Assembly (NCBI GenBank): GCA_004352715.1
Contig: SCFE01000053.1
Span: 774,181 to 838,180, forward strand
Length of the DNA stretch: 64,000 nt
From: Hofstenia miamia
Lineage: Eukaryota > Xenacoelomorpha > Acoela
Reading direction: 5' to 3'
In this document: positions 1-13,088 of the stretch, piece by piece
Numbering within the stretch: position 1 is the stretch's first letter
Layout: the number at the start of each line of letters is the position of its first letter
Notes under the pieces: generated by a model
Told to the model about the DNA's origin: nothing
Database searches by the model: none
Seen by the model: only the letters and a program-made list of their open reading frames with translations
Translations under genes and position numbers: made by a program

Positions 1-540
1 TTAATGAGGTAATGTGAAACAGTAATTTATACATATATTGCATTACTCCTTTGTTGCAAAGAGGAGTTAGCTTTGAATAATGTAATAGCTTACTAAACTA
101 TTTGCTGTAGCTTAGCAAATCATTTAACTTAGCTACAACTGAATCAGGATTTACTACAATGACGAAAGTGAAGAAGGAATTCACGTATTTGAAGTCCACC
201 TTGCAAACGTTCGAATTATATATTTATACCTTTTAAAATATAAGTTGTAATTTTAATAACACACAATATGTTCCATAAGGTTAGTGAGTTTCAAACTAAA
301 TTATGATACAACTCATATTAACCCACTATAATGCGTGGGTGAAAATAGATCGCGCTCGCGGCACCATAAAATTAGTAAAGAAAATATTTTCTTTCAATGA
401 CGAATTAAAACACATTTTTAAAATATTAATAAATATCTGACCTGTTTTTTAAGGAAATAGCCTATCGCAAACATGATTATTTTTACAATATTTCATAATT
501 TTCATGCATAGTAAAAATTATAGTTATTTAACTTAATTCA

Positions 541-553
541 ACATATAATTATA

Positions 554-585
<32 letters not shown>

Positions 586-706
586 NNNNNNNNNNNNNNN
601 NNNNNNNNNNNNNNNNNNNNNNNNNNNNNNNNNNNNNNNNNNNNNNNNNNNNNNNNNNNNNNNNNNNNNNNNNNNNNNNNNNNNNNNNNNNNNNATATAT
701 ATATAT
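541..706. repeat. AT dinucleotide microsatellite with assembly gap
   Basis: A TA repeat is interrupted by an N run (586-694) and resumes on the other side, so the gap is probably an unresolved microsatellite. The rest of 1-1000 is AT-rich with no feature I can support. Confidence 0.9.
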
Positions 707-1018
707 TAGAGCACCTTATCAGATTTTACATCTTTGTAAAAATATCCTAGCAAAAAACTATTTATTCAATTAATAACATGTATGACCAATTTGTTTGTTA
801 AATATATATGAACAATACAACCGATATAGACTATTCCAAAAAAAATTACGTGCACCAAATACGCTAATGTGGGCTTTAGAATTTCAGGTTGGGCAAGCCT
901 GATTTTGGAAATTCAGGATCATTGACAACACTGCTTCTAATGAAGGCCTTGCTTTACACAATGAAACGGTGTGCTTCATTTATACTTATTAATCTGGATT
1001 TCTCATTGTCTCTGGTAT

Positions 1019-1177
1019 CAAATATCATACTCCAAGTCATTTTGAAACTTCACCTGTACTCTTTGCTACAAAGTTCCTAAATTTTATCCCAATCTTATGG
1101 AATTCATCAAGTATGCACTCCTTGAAACAACACCTCTGGAACGCTAACAATTTGCCTCTATTCAGTCAAACACATTG
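1019..1177 (+). pseudogene. LINE ORF2 C-terminal fragment
   Basis: The + frame from 1019 reads as the usual tail of a LINE polyprotein: a Phe/Thr-rich stretch, then FIPILWNSSS (matching the common pattern ...P..LWNSLP), then a LKQHLWN segment and a stop. No reverse transcriptase motifs remain nearby. This is a short decayed fragment and the family is not determined. Confidence 0.4.
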
Positions 1178-1439
1178 AATTGTTATCATGACATCGATTG
1201 TCTATGTTTAGGATTAAAAAAAATTGTGGCTCTAAGAAGCACTGATCATTGACTGAAGTTTATCAACGTGCTTGCTTTCTATCTAAGTTGATTATCTTGC
1301 AGTTTGTTTTTTATTCATAATACTTCCTTTTTTCTGGTCTAATCTTCTGTTTCATGACCATTTCTACACAGAGTAATACAAGGAAGCGTTCATTTTATTT
1401 ATGAGTTATTGGATTCCATTTGCCTGACATTAGTTCGAA

Positions 1440-1658
1440 TTGAGCACTTTTGTCCCTGAACAACGCATTTCTATGCTAAGAGTTTTGAATAAAATGGACA
1501 TCAAATTTTTTCAAGAACAAAAATTACTCAAAGTGGAGAAGTTCAACTATCTTGGAGTAATAACTAAACAATTTAAATACCTACGCAAAATTGCAATAGG
1601 TATACATCTATTTCATAATGTTTTGCTTAATAATGTAAACCATTCATTAGAAATATAA
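1440..1658 (+). pseudogene. possible LINE RT-tail fragment
   Basis: A 72-codon open frame contains KVEKFNYLGVI, which resembles the (F)KYLG(V/S)II motif that follows the catalytic core in LINE reverse transcriptases. Nothing else around it is diagnostic, and the assignment rests on this one motif. Confidence 0.25.
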
Positions 1659-2015
1659 TCAATTAAAAAATTTTTTAAAAACTACTGGAATTTCAAATTT
1701 AACTGTAACAATAGAAAATTAGCTGAAATAACTATCAGATTTACACTGGCGCTAAATAATATTATTTTATGCTAAAAACTCACTTATTTAGTAAAATACT
1801 AAAATGATTAAACTTAATAAGTATAAAAATAGCAGATATAATTAATTTATTAAAATAATGTAAAATAGGAAAGGCTCATAAAAGTAAACGGTTGTTTTAT
1901 CAAGAACATAGTTTTTTAGTAATTTACGAAATTTTACTTTTTTAGTTTAAATTCTTTTGTCAGCGCATAATTTTATAGCGGTATCAACAATTTATTACAC
2001 TTTTCAATTTTCTCT

Positions 2016-2020
<5 letters not shown>

Positions 2021-2111
<91 letters not shown>
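2021..2111. repeat. (TA)n microsatellite
   Basis: About 90 bp of nearly pure TA/AT repeat. The poly-Ile/Tyr frame across it is not a gene. Confidence 0.9.
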
Positions 2112-2112
<1 letters not shown>

Positions 2113-2926
2113 ACGTCGCAATATTATTTATATATATAAATACCATGCTTAATGTTTCGAGTGCATCTAATTATATGCCGAGTGTTACTGAGATTAAAAA
2201 GGCTTATCTTATTATGTTGACTTATTTTATTCATAAATTTTAGTAGTATACTTAAAAAAAACATTTTATGTTTACAATATTTTTTCAATCAGATTTCAAG
2301 TGTAAATTGTAAAATTAGTACACAAAATATAAATTATATTATCATTTCTTAATATTCAAGGTTATCGTTAACAGAATAGTTGTTAGTTTTGCTACTCTGT
2401 TGAATTACGTCAGATACTTCTCTTAATAGATTTACAACGTCATACAAAAATTATTTTGCGAAAATGAGAAAATTTTGAAAATTTTAAAATTGATTTGATC
2501 AACTCCATTTTAGTTGGTGCACTGCTATCAACGAAAGAAAGAAGGCCTTATGTGTACACTTAGATATCCATGCAAAAAGCCATTGAATCCTTCTTATTCC
2601 AGTGAGTGATTTGAACTAGTTTTTAATAAAATGGGATCATAGACTAAATTTTAGGCAATTTGCTAATTATCGCTGAAAGGAATTAATTCCTTGCTGTGTT
2701 AATAAAATATTATTGCAGCAACGTGAATTTTTCAACATTTCTAGAAATGGAGGACACAAAGTGTTTTATAATTTCCCTGAAGCCATTGTATCAAGAAAAA
2801 ATTCATAGAAATTAGACCAAAGTTCTGTATCACAATTAAAAGTTGTTGCTTAATTCACTACAGATGTTGATTCATCATTTTATTATGGAATTAACATCAA
2901 TTCAAAATGCACCAGTGATTTTTTAG

Positions 2927-3119
2927 ATGGATTTAATAACAATCGACAATCTCCCGTGAATATAAATTCCTCAATACCATCAGGTGCCTCTTCCCCTGTA
3001 ACTATTCTTCCACCAGCAATTGCCTCCAGAACGCCATCCTCTGGTCACATAACACAGTCTTCATCATTTTCAGGATCATGTGGTTCACCTGAGCTACCAA
3101 AGCATTTCACACCGATCAG
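2927..3119 (+). CDS. SYK: SYK-like exon a (linker)
   Basis: Acceptor TTTTTTAG precedes 2927 and donor GTATAT starts at 3120. The exon is Ser/Pro-rich ([16 protein letters not shown]) and has no stop in the chosen frame. It leaves two bases that are completed to AGT by the next exon. It joins the kinase gene only by phase and style, so it is the least certain exon. Confidence 0.65.
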
Positions 3120-6100
3120 GTATATTCAATGTTAGGTTTAAAATTATATAAGAAGATATAAATGTCTCTCCTCGAAACTAACTAAAAAATTTTAGTGTAA
3201 AATTTTGACGTTAATGTTAGTAGACTTGATTTTTCTTAATTCAATTTAAGTAAATTATTCTGGAGATGATTCTACTAAGTTACTAATGATTTGTTTTTCG
3301 TTTGCTTAAAATGTTTTTAAATTTCAGCAAAGCGCAGTAAGTTTAAGTATTCATCGCATGTTCTTTTGAATTGACGCATGACTTAATTTCCTTTAATATG
3401 ATGTTGTGAAAGTTAAACAAGTATTCTCCATCCCTAAGCATGTACTAATGCTTCTGCTAATGCGTAAATAATTTTCCATTCTTTGTTGTGCAACCTTAAT
3501 TGTTTATAATTTGCATGGTTTCCAAGAAATCAGATTATTTTAATAAGAAATATAGCAAAGAAAAGAGATGAAAATTAAGTTTCATAGGTACATTAGGGTT
3601 ATTACAAATTTGATTTTTGCATACAAAAATGAAACCTCTCACAATTATTGCACCCAGGCGACATTAGTGACATCTATTTATAAAAAAATTTGAAAAGTTC
3701 CCCTTTTTTATTTAGTTATTTTTTGCATTCTTTAATTTCTACACTTCTACTAGAAAATACTTAGAGCATACTGAACTTTTTTAAAACATATGAATTCATT
3801 AGTTTACATGTCTACAGTAAAATTGAATTTGAATTCAAAGCTTTAATAATTTTTGACGGTATGGCAAGGTAACAGGTGGATTTTAATTTACATATTGGCT
3901 GCTTGTTCCAAACCCTATATAATTGTTTCAGTAAGTATCAATTTAGAATTTTTTCTGAAGCGTAGATATAAATCTATTGAAGAGCAGAGATTCCTTTCAA
4001 AACAGAGAAAAGACCAAAGGGCCTGGTCACTAAATCAGTTAGCATTTGAGTGAAAAATTAAGATTGAAGCTATGCTCTTCTTCTTTATATATACGTATTT
4101 TTATGCGCATAAGACTTAATGCAAAAATAGGGAATAATGGTAAAAATTAGTAAAAAGTAGAATCTATGCCATTGAAATTCCGTTACCATGTAGAACCAAT
4201 TAGTTTCTTCATTTTTAATGGAATTAATACTTCGACTATGCCAATATTTGGTGATAAGATAGTGTATAAATGAATATAACATTTATCATGTACGCATTTT
4301 ATAGAAGAACAGTATGTTATGAGGTAAATGGTATATAATTGTAACAGTGATGTTGAATTTTTGAAATTCCGTTACTGACTAGTTCTGTGTTCACAGATCA
4401 AAGAAAAATATATTTCTCAAAAAATAAATTTTGTCTTATTGATGAACCTACTAAGAAGTCACACATGACATATTTCAATAAAAAATAAGCCATTATTGAA
4501 TGAGTAGCATTCAATTTAACAGTGAAAATGAAATTCCGTTACTGCTTGACCAGCCCCCAGCCTTGCATCTGCTAAAAAGATTTCCAATTTCACACGTATG
4601 CTAGCAGAAACCAAAAAATTCTAGGACATTTGAATTTACTATTCAAGTATGTAAAACAGCAACATTATTGAATAAAAAAAATCACAAATAAAAAATTACT
4701 CTTAAAGGGAACTATTCTATGACCGCCCTAATTAGTACGAAATTAAATGGTCTTCAGCTAAATGAGAAAAACAAAAATCTGAAAAATTCAAAGAAGTGCT
4801 TTCTCAGCTATTGAATGGCACAAGGTGAATGGAGAATGGAAAGTGATCTGAGGATAAAGCAAACAACAAGAGGCAAGTTCACAATTGAGGCAATGCTGGT
4901 TAGACTAGCTACTTTGAATTCAATCCATCAAAAGAAACGAATGCGACTATCAATATATCGAGTTCAAGCTAGCGCTTCTCCATTTCAACAGAATACAATG
5001 CTTTGTCTGAATCTGTTTCCAAATTTTCAACTAACTCTCCTGCATTTTGCTCCAAGTCATCTGATTTCACACCAAAGCTCCACAAAGCAAATACTACAAC
5101 AGCAAGCTTACTAGTACTCAAAAGCAACACTACAATTAATAAAGTACACAATATTCTTGCAACCATTGTTGAACAAGGTAGCGATGTGCCAATTCCAAGT
5201 CAGTAGGTGTCTCTTAACACAGAATAGAAATATGAACGGCGAAAAGATTTTTTGTATGAACAATGCCACGCATATCATCACTACAAAAGAGCTTTAAATT
5301 CGCCTCAAATACACTGAAAGAAACCTCCAAATTTACACCAGGTAATTTAAAATTTCTTTAGTTGCCAGAAAGTTGGCGGATTCTCAAAACAATATGTTAT
5401 TTTATCTGCTATGAATGTCCTACTAGATTCCATATGCAACACTACAACGAATCAATATTCAATGACGTACTGACCTTACAAATGAAGAAAAAGTGCAAGC
5501 AGGCAGTAAAGTGTTTGAAGACCCATTGGGTTGTTGAGAACACAAAAATTAGCATTCCTAATGAAAACGTGGCATGCACTGCAAAATTAATGAATCAGTT
5601 CATTGTAAACTCGAAAAGATTTAAATTTTTTAATATATAATTCATAGCAAAAATATTTTTGGCTGTTTTTAATATGTTTTGCACCTAATACTAACTGTTT
5701 CCAAACATTTTTGTAACAGAGCTTGCAAGTAGCTTAGTTATTAGTACCTAGAAAAAGTGTTCAGTGTTTTGAAAAATAATCTATTTTTTCGTTTTTTAGG
5801 TCATATATTTAGAGGTCTTTTTTTCCACAAAGCAAAGTAATAAACGTTTTCGTTATCTGCACATAAATGCTCCTTCTTTGTGCATGACTTCATCAAAAAA
5901 AATTTCTAGTCATAACCTTAATGTACATATACAGTATGTCCCATAAGTTACGACGACTTTTTATTAATGATAATTCTATGTCTATGTCAGATATTAAGAG
6001 ATGAATTTATTCCTGCTCTTCAAGCAAGACAGATATTATTATCATCACATTTCCAACAAGATGGTGCTCCAGCACATACCGCCATAGCAACTCGTAATTT

Positions 6101-9100
6101 CTTAACAGATACCTTTCAGGATCGATGGGTTGGCAAATTTGGACCGATTCCTTGGCCAGCACGTAGTCCTGACCTCTCGTCCTGTGATAACGCTTTATGG
6201 GGTCTGCTAAAGCCTAGAATCGTAGCAAGAAAAGCACAAAACAAAAAAGGCCTGAAAGGAGTTATTCAAGACGAATTTTTGCGATTTCCAATTGAAACTC
6301 TCCGAAAAATCAATGACAGAACGTTCAGACGAATGCGATTGTGTATTGAACTAGGAGGCCTTCAAGTTGATCCTTATGATTAATTTTTTACATGTTCCTT
6401 AGNNNNNNNNNNNNNNNNNNNNNNNNNNNNNNNNNNNNNNNNNNNNNNNNNNNNNNNNNNNNNNNNNNNNNNNNNNNNNNNNNNNNNNNNNNNNNNNNNN
6501 NNNNNNNNNNNNNNNNNNNNNNNNNNNNNNNNNNNNNNNNNNNNNNNNNNNNNNNNNNNNNNNNNNNNNNNNNNNNNNNNNNNNNNNNNNNNNNNNNNNN
6601 NNNNNNNNNNNNNNNNNNNNNNNNNNNNNNNNNNNNNNNNNNNNNNNNNNNNNNNNNNNNNNNNNNNNNNNNNNNNNNNNNNNNNNNNNNNNNNNNNNNN
6701 NNNNNNNNNNNNNNNNNNNNNNNNNNNNNNNNNNNNNNNNNNNNNNNNNNNNNNNNNNNNNNNNNNNNNNNNNNNNNNNNNNNNNNNNNNNNNNNNNNNN
6801 NNNNNNNNNNNNNNNNNNNNNNNNNNNNNNNNNNNNNNNNNNNNNNNNNNNNNNNNNNNNNNNNNNNNNNNNNNNNNNNNNNNNNNNNNNNNNNNNNNNN
6901 NNNNNNNNNNNNNNNNNNNNNNNNNNNNNNNNNNNNNNNNNNNNNNNNNNNNNNNNNNNNNNNNNNNNNNNNNNNNNNNNNNNNNNNNNNNNNNNNNNNN
7001 NNNNNNNNNNNNNNNNNNNNNNNNNNNNNNNNNNNNNNNNNNNNNNNNNNNNNNNNNNNNNNNNNNNNNNNNNNNNNNNNNNNNNNNNNNNNNNNNNNNN
7101 NNNNNNNNNNNNNNNNNNNNNNNNNNNNNNNNNNNNNNNNNNNNNNNNNNNNNNNNNNNNNNNNNNNNNNNNNNNNNNNNNNNNNNNNNNNNNNNNNNNN
7201 NNNNNNNNNNNNNNNNNNNNNNNNNNNNNNNNNNNNNNNNNNNNNNNNNNNNNNNNNNNNNNNNNNNNNNNNNNNNNNNNNNNNNNNNNNNNNNNNNNNN
7301 NNNNNNNNNNNNNNNNNNNNNNNNNNNNNNNNNNNNNNNNNNNNNNNNNNNNNNNNNNNNNNNNNNNNNNNNNNNNNNNNNNNNNNNNNNNNNNNNNNNN
7401 NNTATATCTGAAATATGTAACACAGTTAAAAATTTAGACCGGTTTCGATTACTAAGAATCTTCGTCAGTATGGCAACTGCGGTAAATAAATATTTTACAA
7501 TAAACTACACTAAAGGAAATTATATATATGCACTATAAATTTAAAATTATTGATGTTAAACTGCGTTGTTCATTAAGTAATTTTTCTTTGTTTGCAGCTT
7601 TAATAAAAATTTGTTCACCAATTTTATGATGTTTTGATCTTGGTAATATCTTAAAATTTTCTTCCTTGATTTCATGGTGATGTAAATAAATTTCAGAATT
7701 TAAAGGTCCTTTTAAGTGTTCTTTCATCCTTGTTCCCAGATGTCTCTTAGTTTCCCCGATGTATGATTTATTACAATCATCACATTAATATTGGAAATTT
7801 ACAGAAGACACTAATATCTTGGGGATAAGATCTTTGTTGTTTAATCTTTTGATTTTTTCATTTAACATTTTAACTAAATACGGATGTTTTAAATATACTG
7901 AACAAATATAATTATTATCATTGTCTACTTTATGAAGTTCTTCTTTGTTACTTTCTTTAAGCATCTTGTTTGAATATTTTTTAATGAGTTTAATGGGATC
8001 GCCATTGTCTTTAAGGATTTCGAAAATTTTATCTGTTGCATTAGTTAGATGTTTGCAGTTGGATGATGTAATTTTTGCTGAATTAAATAATGCTGTAATT
8101 GTGTTTAATTTGTAGGACGTATTACAATTCGAAAAGTATGGAATATATAGTCCAGAGTTTGTTGTTTTTATACGCCAGCTTGTTTCATAATGGTCATTAA
8201 AATTGTACATCGTAACATCTAAAAGTTGTTAAAAATTGCAAATATATCATCTACATACCGACAGTAGCATTGAGGAGTAGATAAAATTGATGTATTCATG
8301 AAATCTTTTTCTATAATATCCATTGTAAATGCTGACATTGTTTGTCTACGTGCTGATTCCATGGCCATTCTATTACTTTGGCTATAAAGAACACCATCAA
8401 ACAGATGTCCATGCAGCACATATTTAGTGTTTTATGGTCAATTGGTATTTCTTCTTTAATATATATATAAATGGATTTTACAAAATAAGAGAGTCAATTA
8501 TCAAAATTTAGCTGATGAAAACATATTTCCTATAGCCATTCAATTTCAAATAAATGACTTAATATTTTTCAATAAGCTCTTAACAAATAAATATGACTTT
8601 AACATCTTTAATTATATTAGCTATAAATACAATGTCATCAATGCCAGATTAAAATGCAAAAGACTATTTCAAATTAAAAGATCTACAAGAACACTACAAT
8701 TTTCTAATTACTTTGATAGAATTATTCACCTAGGAAATTATTTAATTATGAATAGTGATATCGAATTAGATCAGACAAGTCATCAATTCAAAAAAAGGAT
8801 TAAGAAANCCAGATTAAAATGCAAAAGACTATTTCAAATTAAAAGATCTACAAGAACACTACAATTTTCTAATTACTTTGATAGAATTATTCACCTAGGA
8901 AATTATTTAATTATGAATAGTGATATTGAATTAGATCAGACAAGTCATCAATTCAAAAAAAGGATTAAGAAATTCTTTCGTCAATATATTCAAGAAAAAT
9001 TCGATCCAGAGAGAATATGTAGCTGGTTTTTATCTTGTAGTTGTTCAAATTGCCGAATCTCAAGATCCACATATAAGTGAAATTTAATGTACATTATTAT

Positions 9101-12100
9101 TTATTTGGAATATTTTGTTTGATAACCATATTTTGGTTAAATATAGCCATTATTATTATTTATATATATATATATATATATAAGGATGCTTCCAAAGGCA
9201 CAGAGAAGTTGATGCAGATTTGTTGGGGCAATAAAATTTTACGTGTGTTCCGACGGCACTGCTACAGATCACATACAGTTGCTCTGATTTGAGTGTAATT
9301 GGCCATGTGACTGCTGAAATTGTATCATTAGAGATTGGACACTCTTAGACAGCCACCGGCATGGCAAATACTCTATGCTACCTGTGGCTTACAATTCTGT
9401 ATTGTGCACCTAGAAATTTTGGGAAATCCCTAAGAGTTCATTCGCTAATCACCAGNCTCGAAAAGATTTAAATTTTTTAATATATAATTCATAGCAAAAA
9501 TATTTTTGGCTGTTTTTAATATGTTTTGCACCTAATACTAACTGTTTCCAAACATTTTTGTAACAGAGCTTGCAAGTAGCTTAGTTATTAGTACCTAGAA
9601 AAAGTGTTCAGTGTTTTGAAAAATAATCTATTTTTTCGTTTTTTAGGTCATATATTTAGAGGTCTTTTTTTCCACAAAGCAAAGTAATAAACGTTTTCGT
9701 TATCTGCACATAAATGCTCCTTCTTTGTGCATGACTTCATCAAAAAAAATTTCTAGTCATAACCTTAATGTACATATACAGTATGTCCCATAAGTTACGA
9801 CGACTTTTTATTAATGATAATTCTATGTCTATGTCAGATATTAAGAGATGAATTTATTCCTGCTCTTCAAGCAAGACAGATATTATTATCATCACATTTC
9901 CAACAAGATGGTGCTCCAGCACATACCGCCATAGCAACTCGTAATTTCTTAACAGATACCTTTCAGGATCGATGGTTGGAAAATTAGGACCGATTCCTTG
10001 GCCAGCACGTAGTCCTGACCTCTCGTCCTGCGATAACGCGTTATGGGGTCTGCTAAAGCCTAGAATCGTAGCAAGAAAGACACAAAACGAAGAAGAACTG
10101 AAAGGAGTTATTCAAGACGAATTTTTGCGATTTCCAATTGAAACTCTCCGAAAAATCAATGACAGAACGTTCAGACGAATGCGATTGTGTATTGAACTAG
10201 GAGGCCTTCAAGTTGATCCTTATGATTAATTTTTTACATGTTCCTTAGAATAATTGTTAGAAATTACGTAATCGTTACAATAAAGTTTTGAAATATATAT
10301 TTTCTTTACCTTGTTTTCTTTTTATAGAAGTCGTTGTAACTTATATTACAGACTTTATATGAGATATAAACATAAATAGTTAACGACAAAAATATTAGAA
10401 ACTTTTTAAAAAATATAAAATTGTGCTTATAGAAAGCAAACATGACTTAAATTTCTGATATTATATAACATAGAATATAATTTTTCAATTTTAAAGGTTG
10501 AATTCGGCATAAACTATATAGACAGAGATGTAAGAATGTATTAGAAATTTTACTAAAAACGTATTTTGCTATTTATTAGTCAATCCACTATATATATATA
10601 TTATAATTATATATATATATATACATTTTTCTTCATTTAATTGTGATCTAAGATTTTTGTGAATAAGGTTCAATGCTTCTTTGTTAAATCCAATATAATC
10701 TCATATTTAATGTGTTTATTTTAACACTTGAAATACCAAATTTTGTAGTAATGTAAATATTGCAATTTTCAAGTATATAGTGAAAATTACCAATAAGGCT
10801 TACTTAATCACACCTTGCTAGGGTTCACTTCTTGAGAATTCCATCATAACTTTTGGAAATTTGCCTTTTAAGAAGAAGTGGATTGAACTATTTAGATCAT
10901 TTAAGTTTATTGCAATTATATTTAATACTTTTTGAAAGCAGCATCATAGCTAAATGTTGCTTAAAATAGGTTCTAATGACAATGCCTACTATTGTAAGGT
11001 AACATTTGATTGGTTCCACAAATTTTGTTTTAGGGTTACTTAATTTGTATAAACTTGTTCCAAATTACAGTAATAACAACATTGAGAGAATATACTGTTC
11101 AAATCTATGTCCATATCATAATTTTCCATCAATTTGTCAAGCCACTGAGCGGCGCTCAATATTTGACCTTGATATATAGAGCACATTCAATTTCATATTT
11201 ATGTTAAATGGACAGATAAAACCAATACTTAAAGCATTTTCAGTTGTACATTTTGTTCCCAGTTTGACCTTTATTGCCTCAGCTTTTATTCGTTAGTTAA
11301 AAGGTTAATTTTCTGTCTTTAGTTTATTTCCACTGAATTGCCATCCTGGACTGCTTCTAAGAAATTATAAGCAATTTTCAACTGTAGGCAATATTATTGA
11401 TAAGAAGGAGCAATGTTGATTTATGCATTTTATGCATATTTAAGTCATAACAATTATCTTACCACTGTAGCAATTGCTCAAGACATGTAGCAATTGACAG
11501 ATCACGACTATTAATCAGGTAACTTGACAATGGAAATTATTATATTAAAATCGACGTATTGTCTCTACGAAATTTCTAATAATCTAAATCCTTTTGATAT
11601 CACACAAAATTTAAATTTCATATTACATGTCATTGCATGGGTAAATCAACATAATTATCTAAAATTGTATTATCTAAAAGATATTTTAGACCACCTCGGT
11701 TTAATCCCAGTCATTCTATTACATCAGCAAGAATGCCAGAGTGCCCAGAAAATATGTCATTGGAGATGGTAGAGACACTACATCGACACATGACGACGCC
11801 TCAGCACTCAGCCAATGCTACACCACGAGTTACTCCTACAGTAACACCCCTGCATCAGGCTTGTCTCCGACGAAACTCGCAATTATCTATGTCAAATTAT
11901 TCCACAGAAAGGTGACTGTCGAAACACTTATTAGTGAAATCAGGGGCAGCTACAATAGCAGGACACCGAAGAATCAATGCAGGAGCATAAAAAATAGGCT
12001 TGCAAAATGCAAATAATGATATTGCTTCATGATGATTTCCACAATTCTGCTATGAAATATCTATGGTTTTTTATATAAGCCTAGTTATTTTGTCCATTGT

Positions 12101-12892
12101 ATTAGTTGTGTCCTGTCATTGCTGTTGTCTTTGGTGAAATCAATTTCAATGAATAATACTTTAAAACAAAATAAACGTAATTCACCCAAAATTGGTAAAG
12201 GTAAAAAGCTCCCAAATATTTTACATTCAAACTAGATGATAATGATGATGATGATGATGATGATGATGTTGCAAGACACTGTATAGTGTTTTTTATATTT
12301 AAAAGTGGAAATGCGATGTTAATTGACAAATTTATTTTGAAATATTGAGCTTAAGGTGTACTACATGCATACTATGGGAAGATCAAAACAAGGTTGCAAA
12401 ATTTCTAAATGACATTAAATTTATTGGGTTTGTGTATCGTTATTTTCTAATGCCATTAAAATTTAATTACACTGTTCTGTATAGCAGGAATAATCTCAAT
12501 TTGTTAATAGAAAAAATCTCATTTCTGTGATGATTGTAATAGAAATTTCTTGATACTACCTCAGCCTACTATTTATTTTTAGGCTGTGATAATACATATA
12601 TACATTATTAAATATTAATTACTGTGCAACTTACAATAAAATTGAATATTTTAGCTTTAGTTTTGAATTATAAAGAAAAACGCATGCATAGTAAACGCAT
12701 TATTATAATTTTTAAAAGCTAAAACTTTCCATAGTAAATCTTTAAAGTCTTTTTAAAAAATATATAAATAATGTCTTGTTTTCAATAAGTTTCATTTTTA
12801 GCAAAATGCATGTACATATACATTTTAAGAGAAATTGCGTGCATTTCAAAACTTATTATTTGTTTAATTTGTTTAATAAATTCATAATGATC

Positions 12893-12932
<40 letters not shown>

Positions 12933-13047
12933 NNNNNNNNNNNNNNNNNNNNNNNNNNNNNNNNNNNNNNNNNNNNNNNNNNNNNNNNNNNNNNNNNNNN
13001 NNNNNNNNNNNNNNNNNNNNNNNNNNNNNNNNNNNNNNNNNNNNNNN

Positions 13048-13088
<41 letters not shown>

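Noticed and set aside
1957-2139. Poly-Ile/Tyr frames over TA repeats (also 9077, 12776, 21018)
   Set aside because: They are translations of microsatellite DNA.
1-2926. Missing SH2 exons of the SYK-like gene
   Set aside because: I looked for SH2 signatures on the plus strand upstream of 2927 and found none; they are probably outside the window.
4174-4543. CRISPR-like array
   Set aside because: Three short repeats with unequal long spacers in an animal intron; no array structure and no cas genes.
6380-7423. Long open frames across the 1000-N gaps (also at 24.9-26.2 kb and 61.7-62.9 kb)
   Set aside because: They consist of translated Ns and have no sequence content.
11524-11772. 82-codon frame at 11524
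   Set aside because: It is out of frame with exon b and ends inside it; the phase-consistent exon 11711-11911 explains the region.
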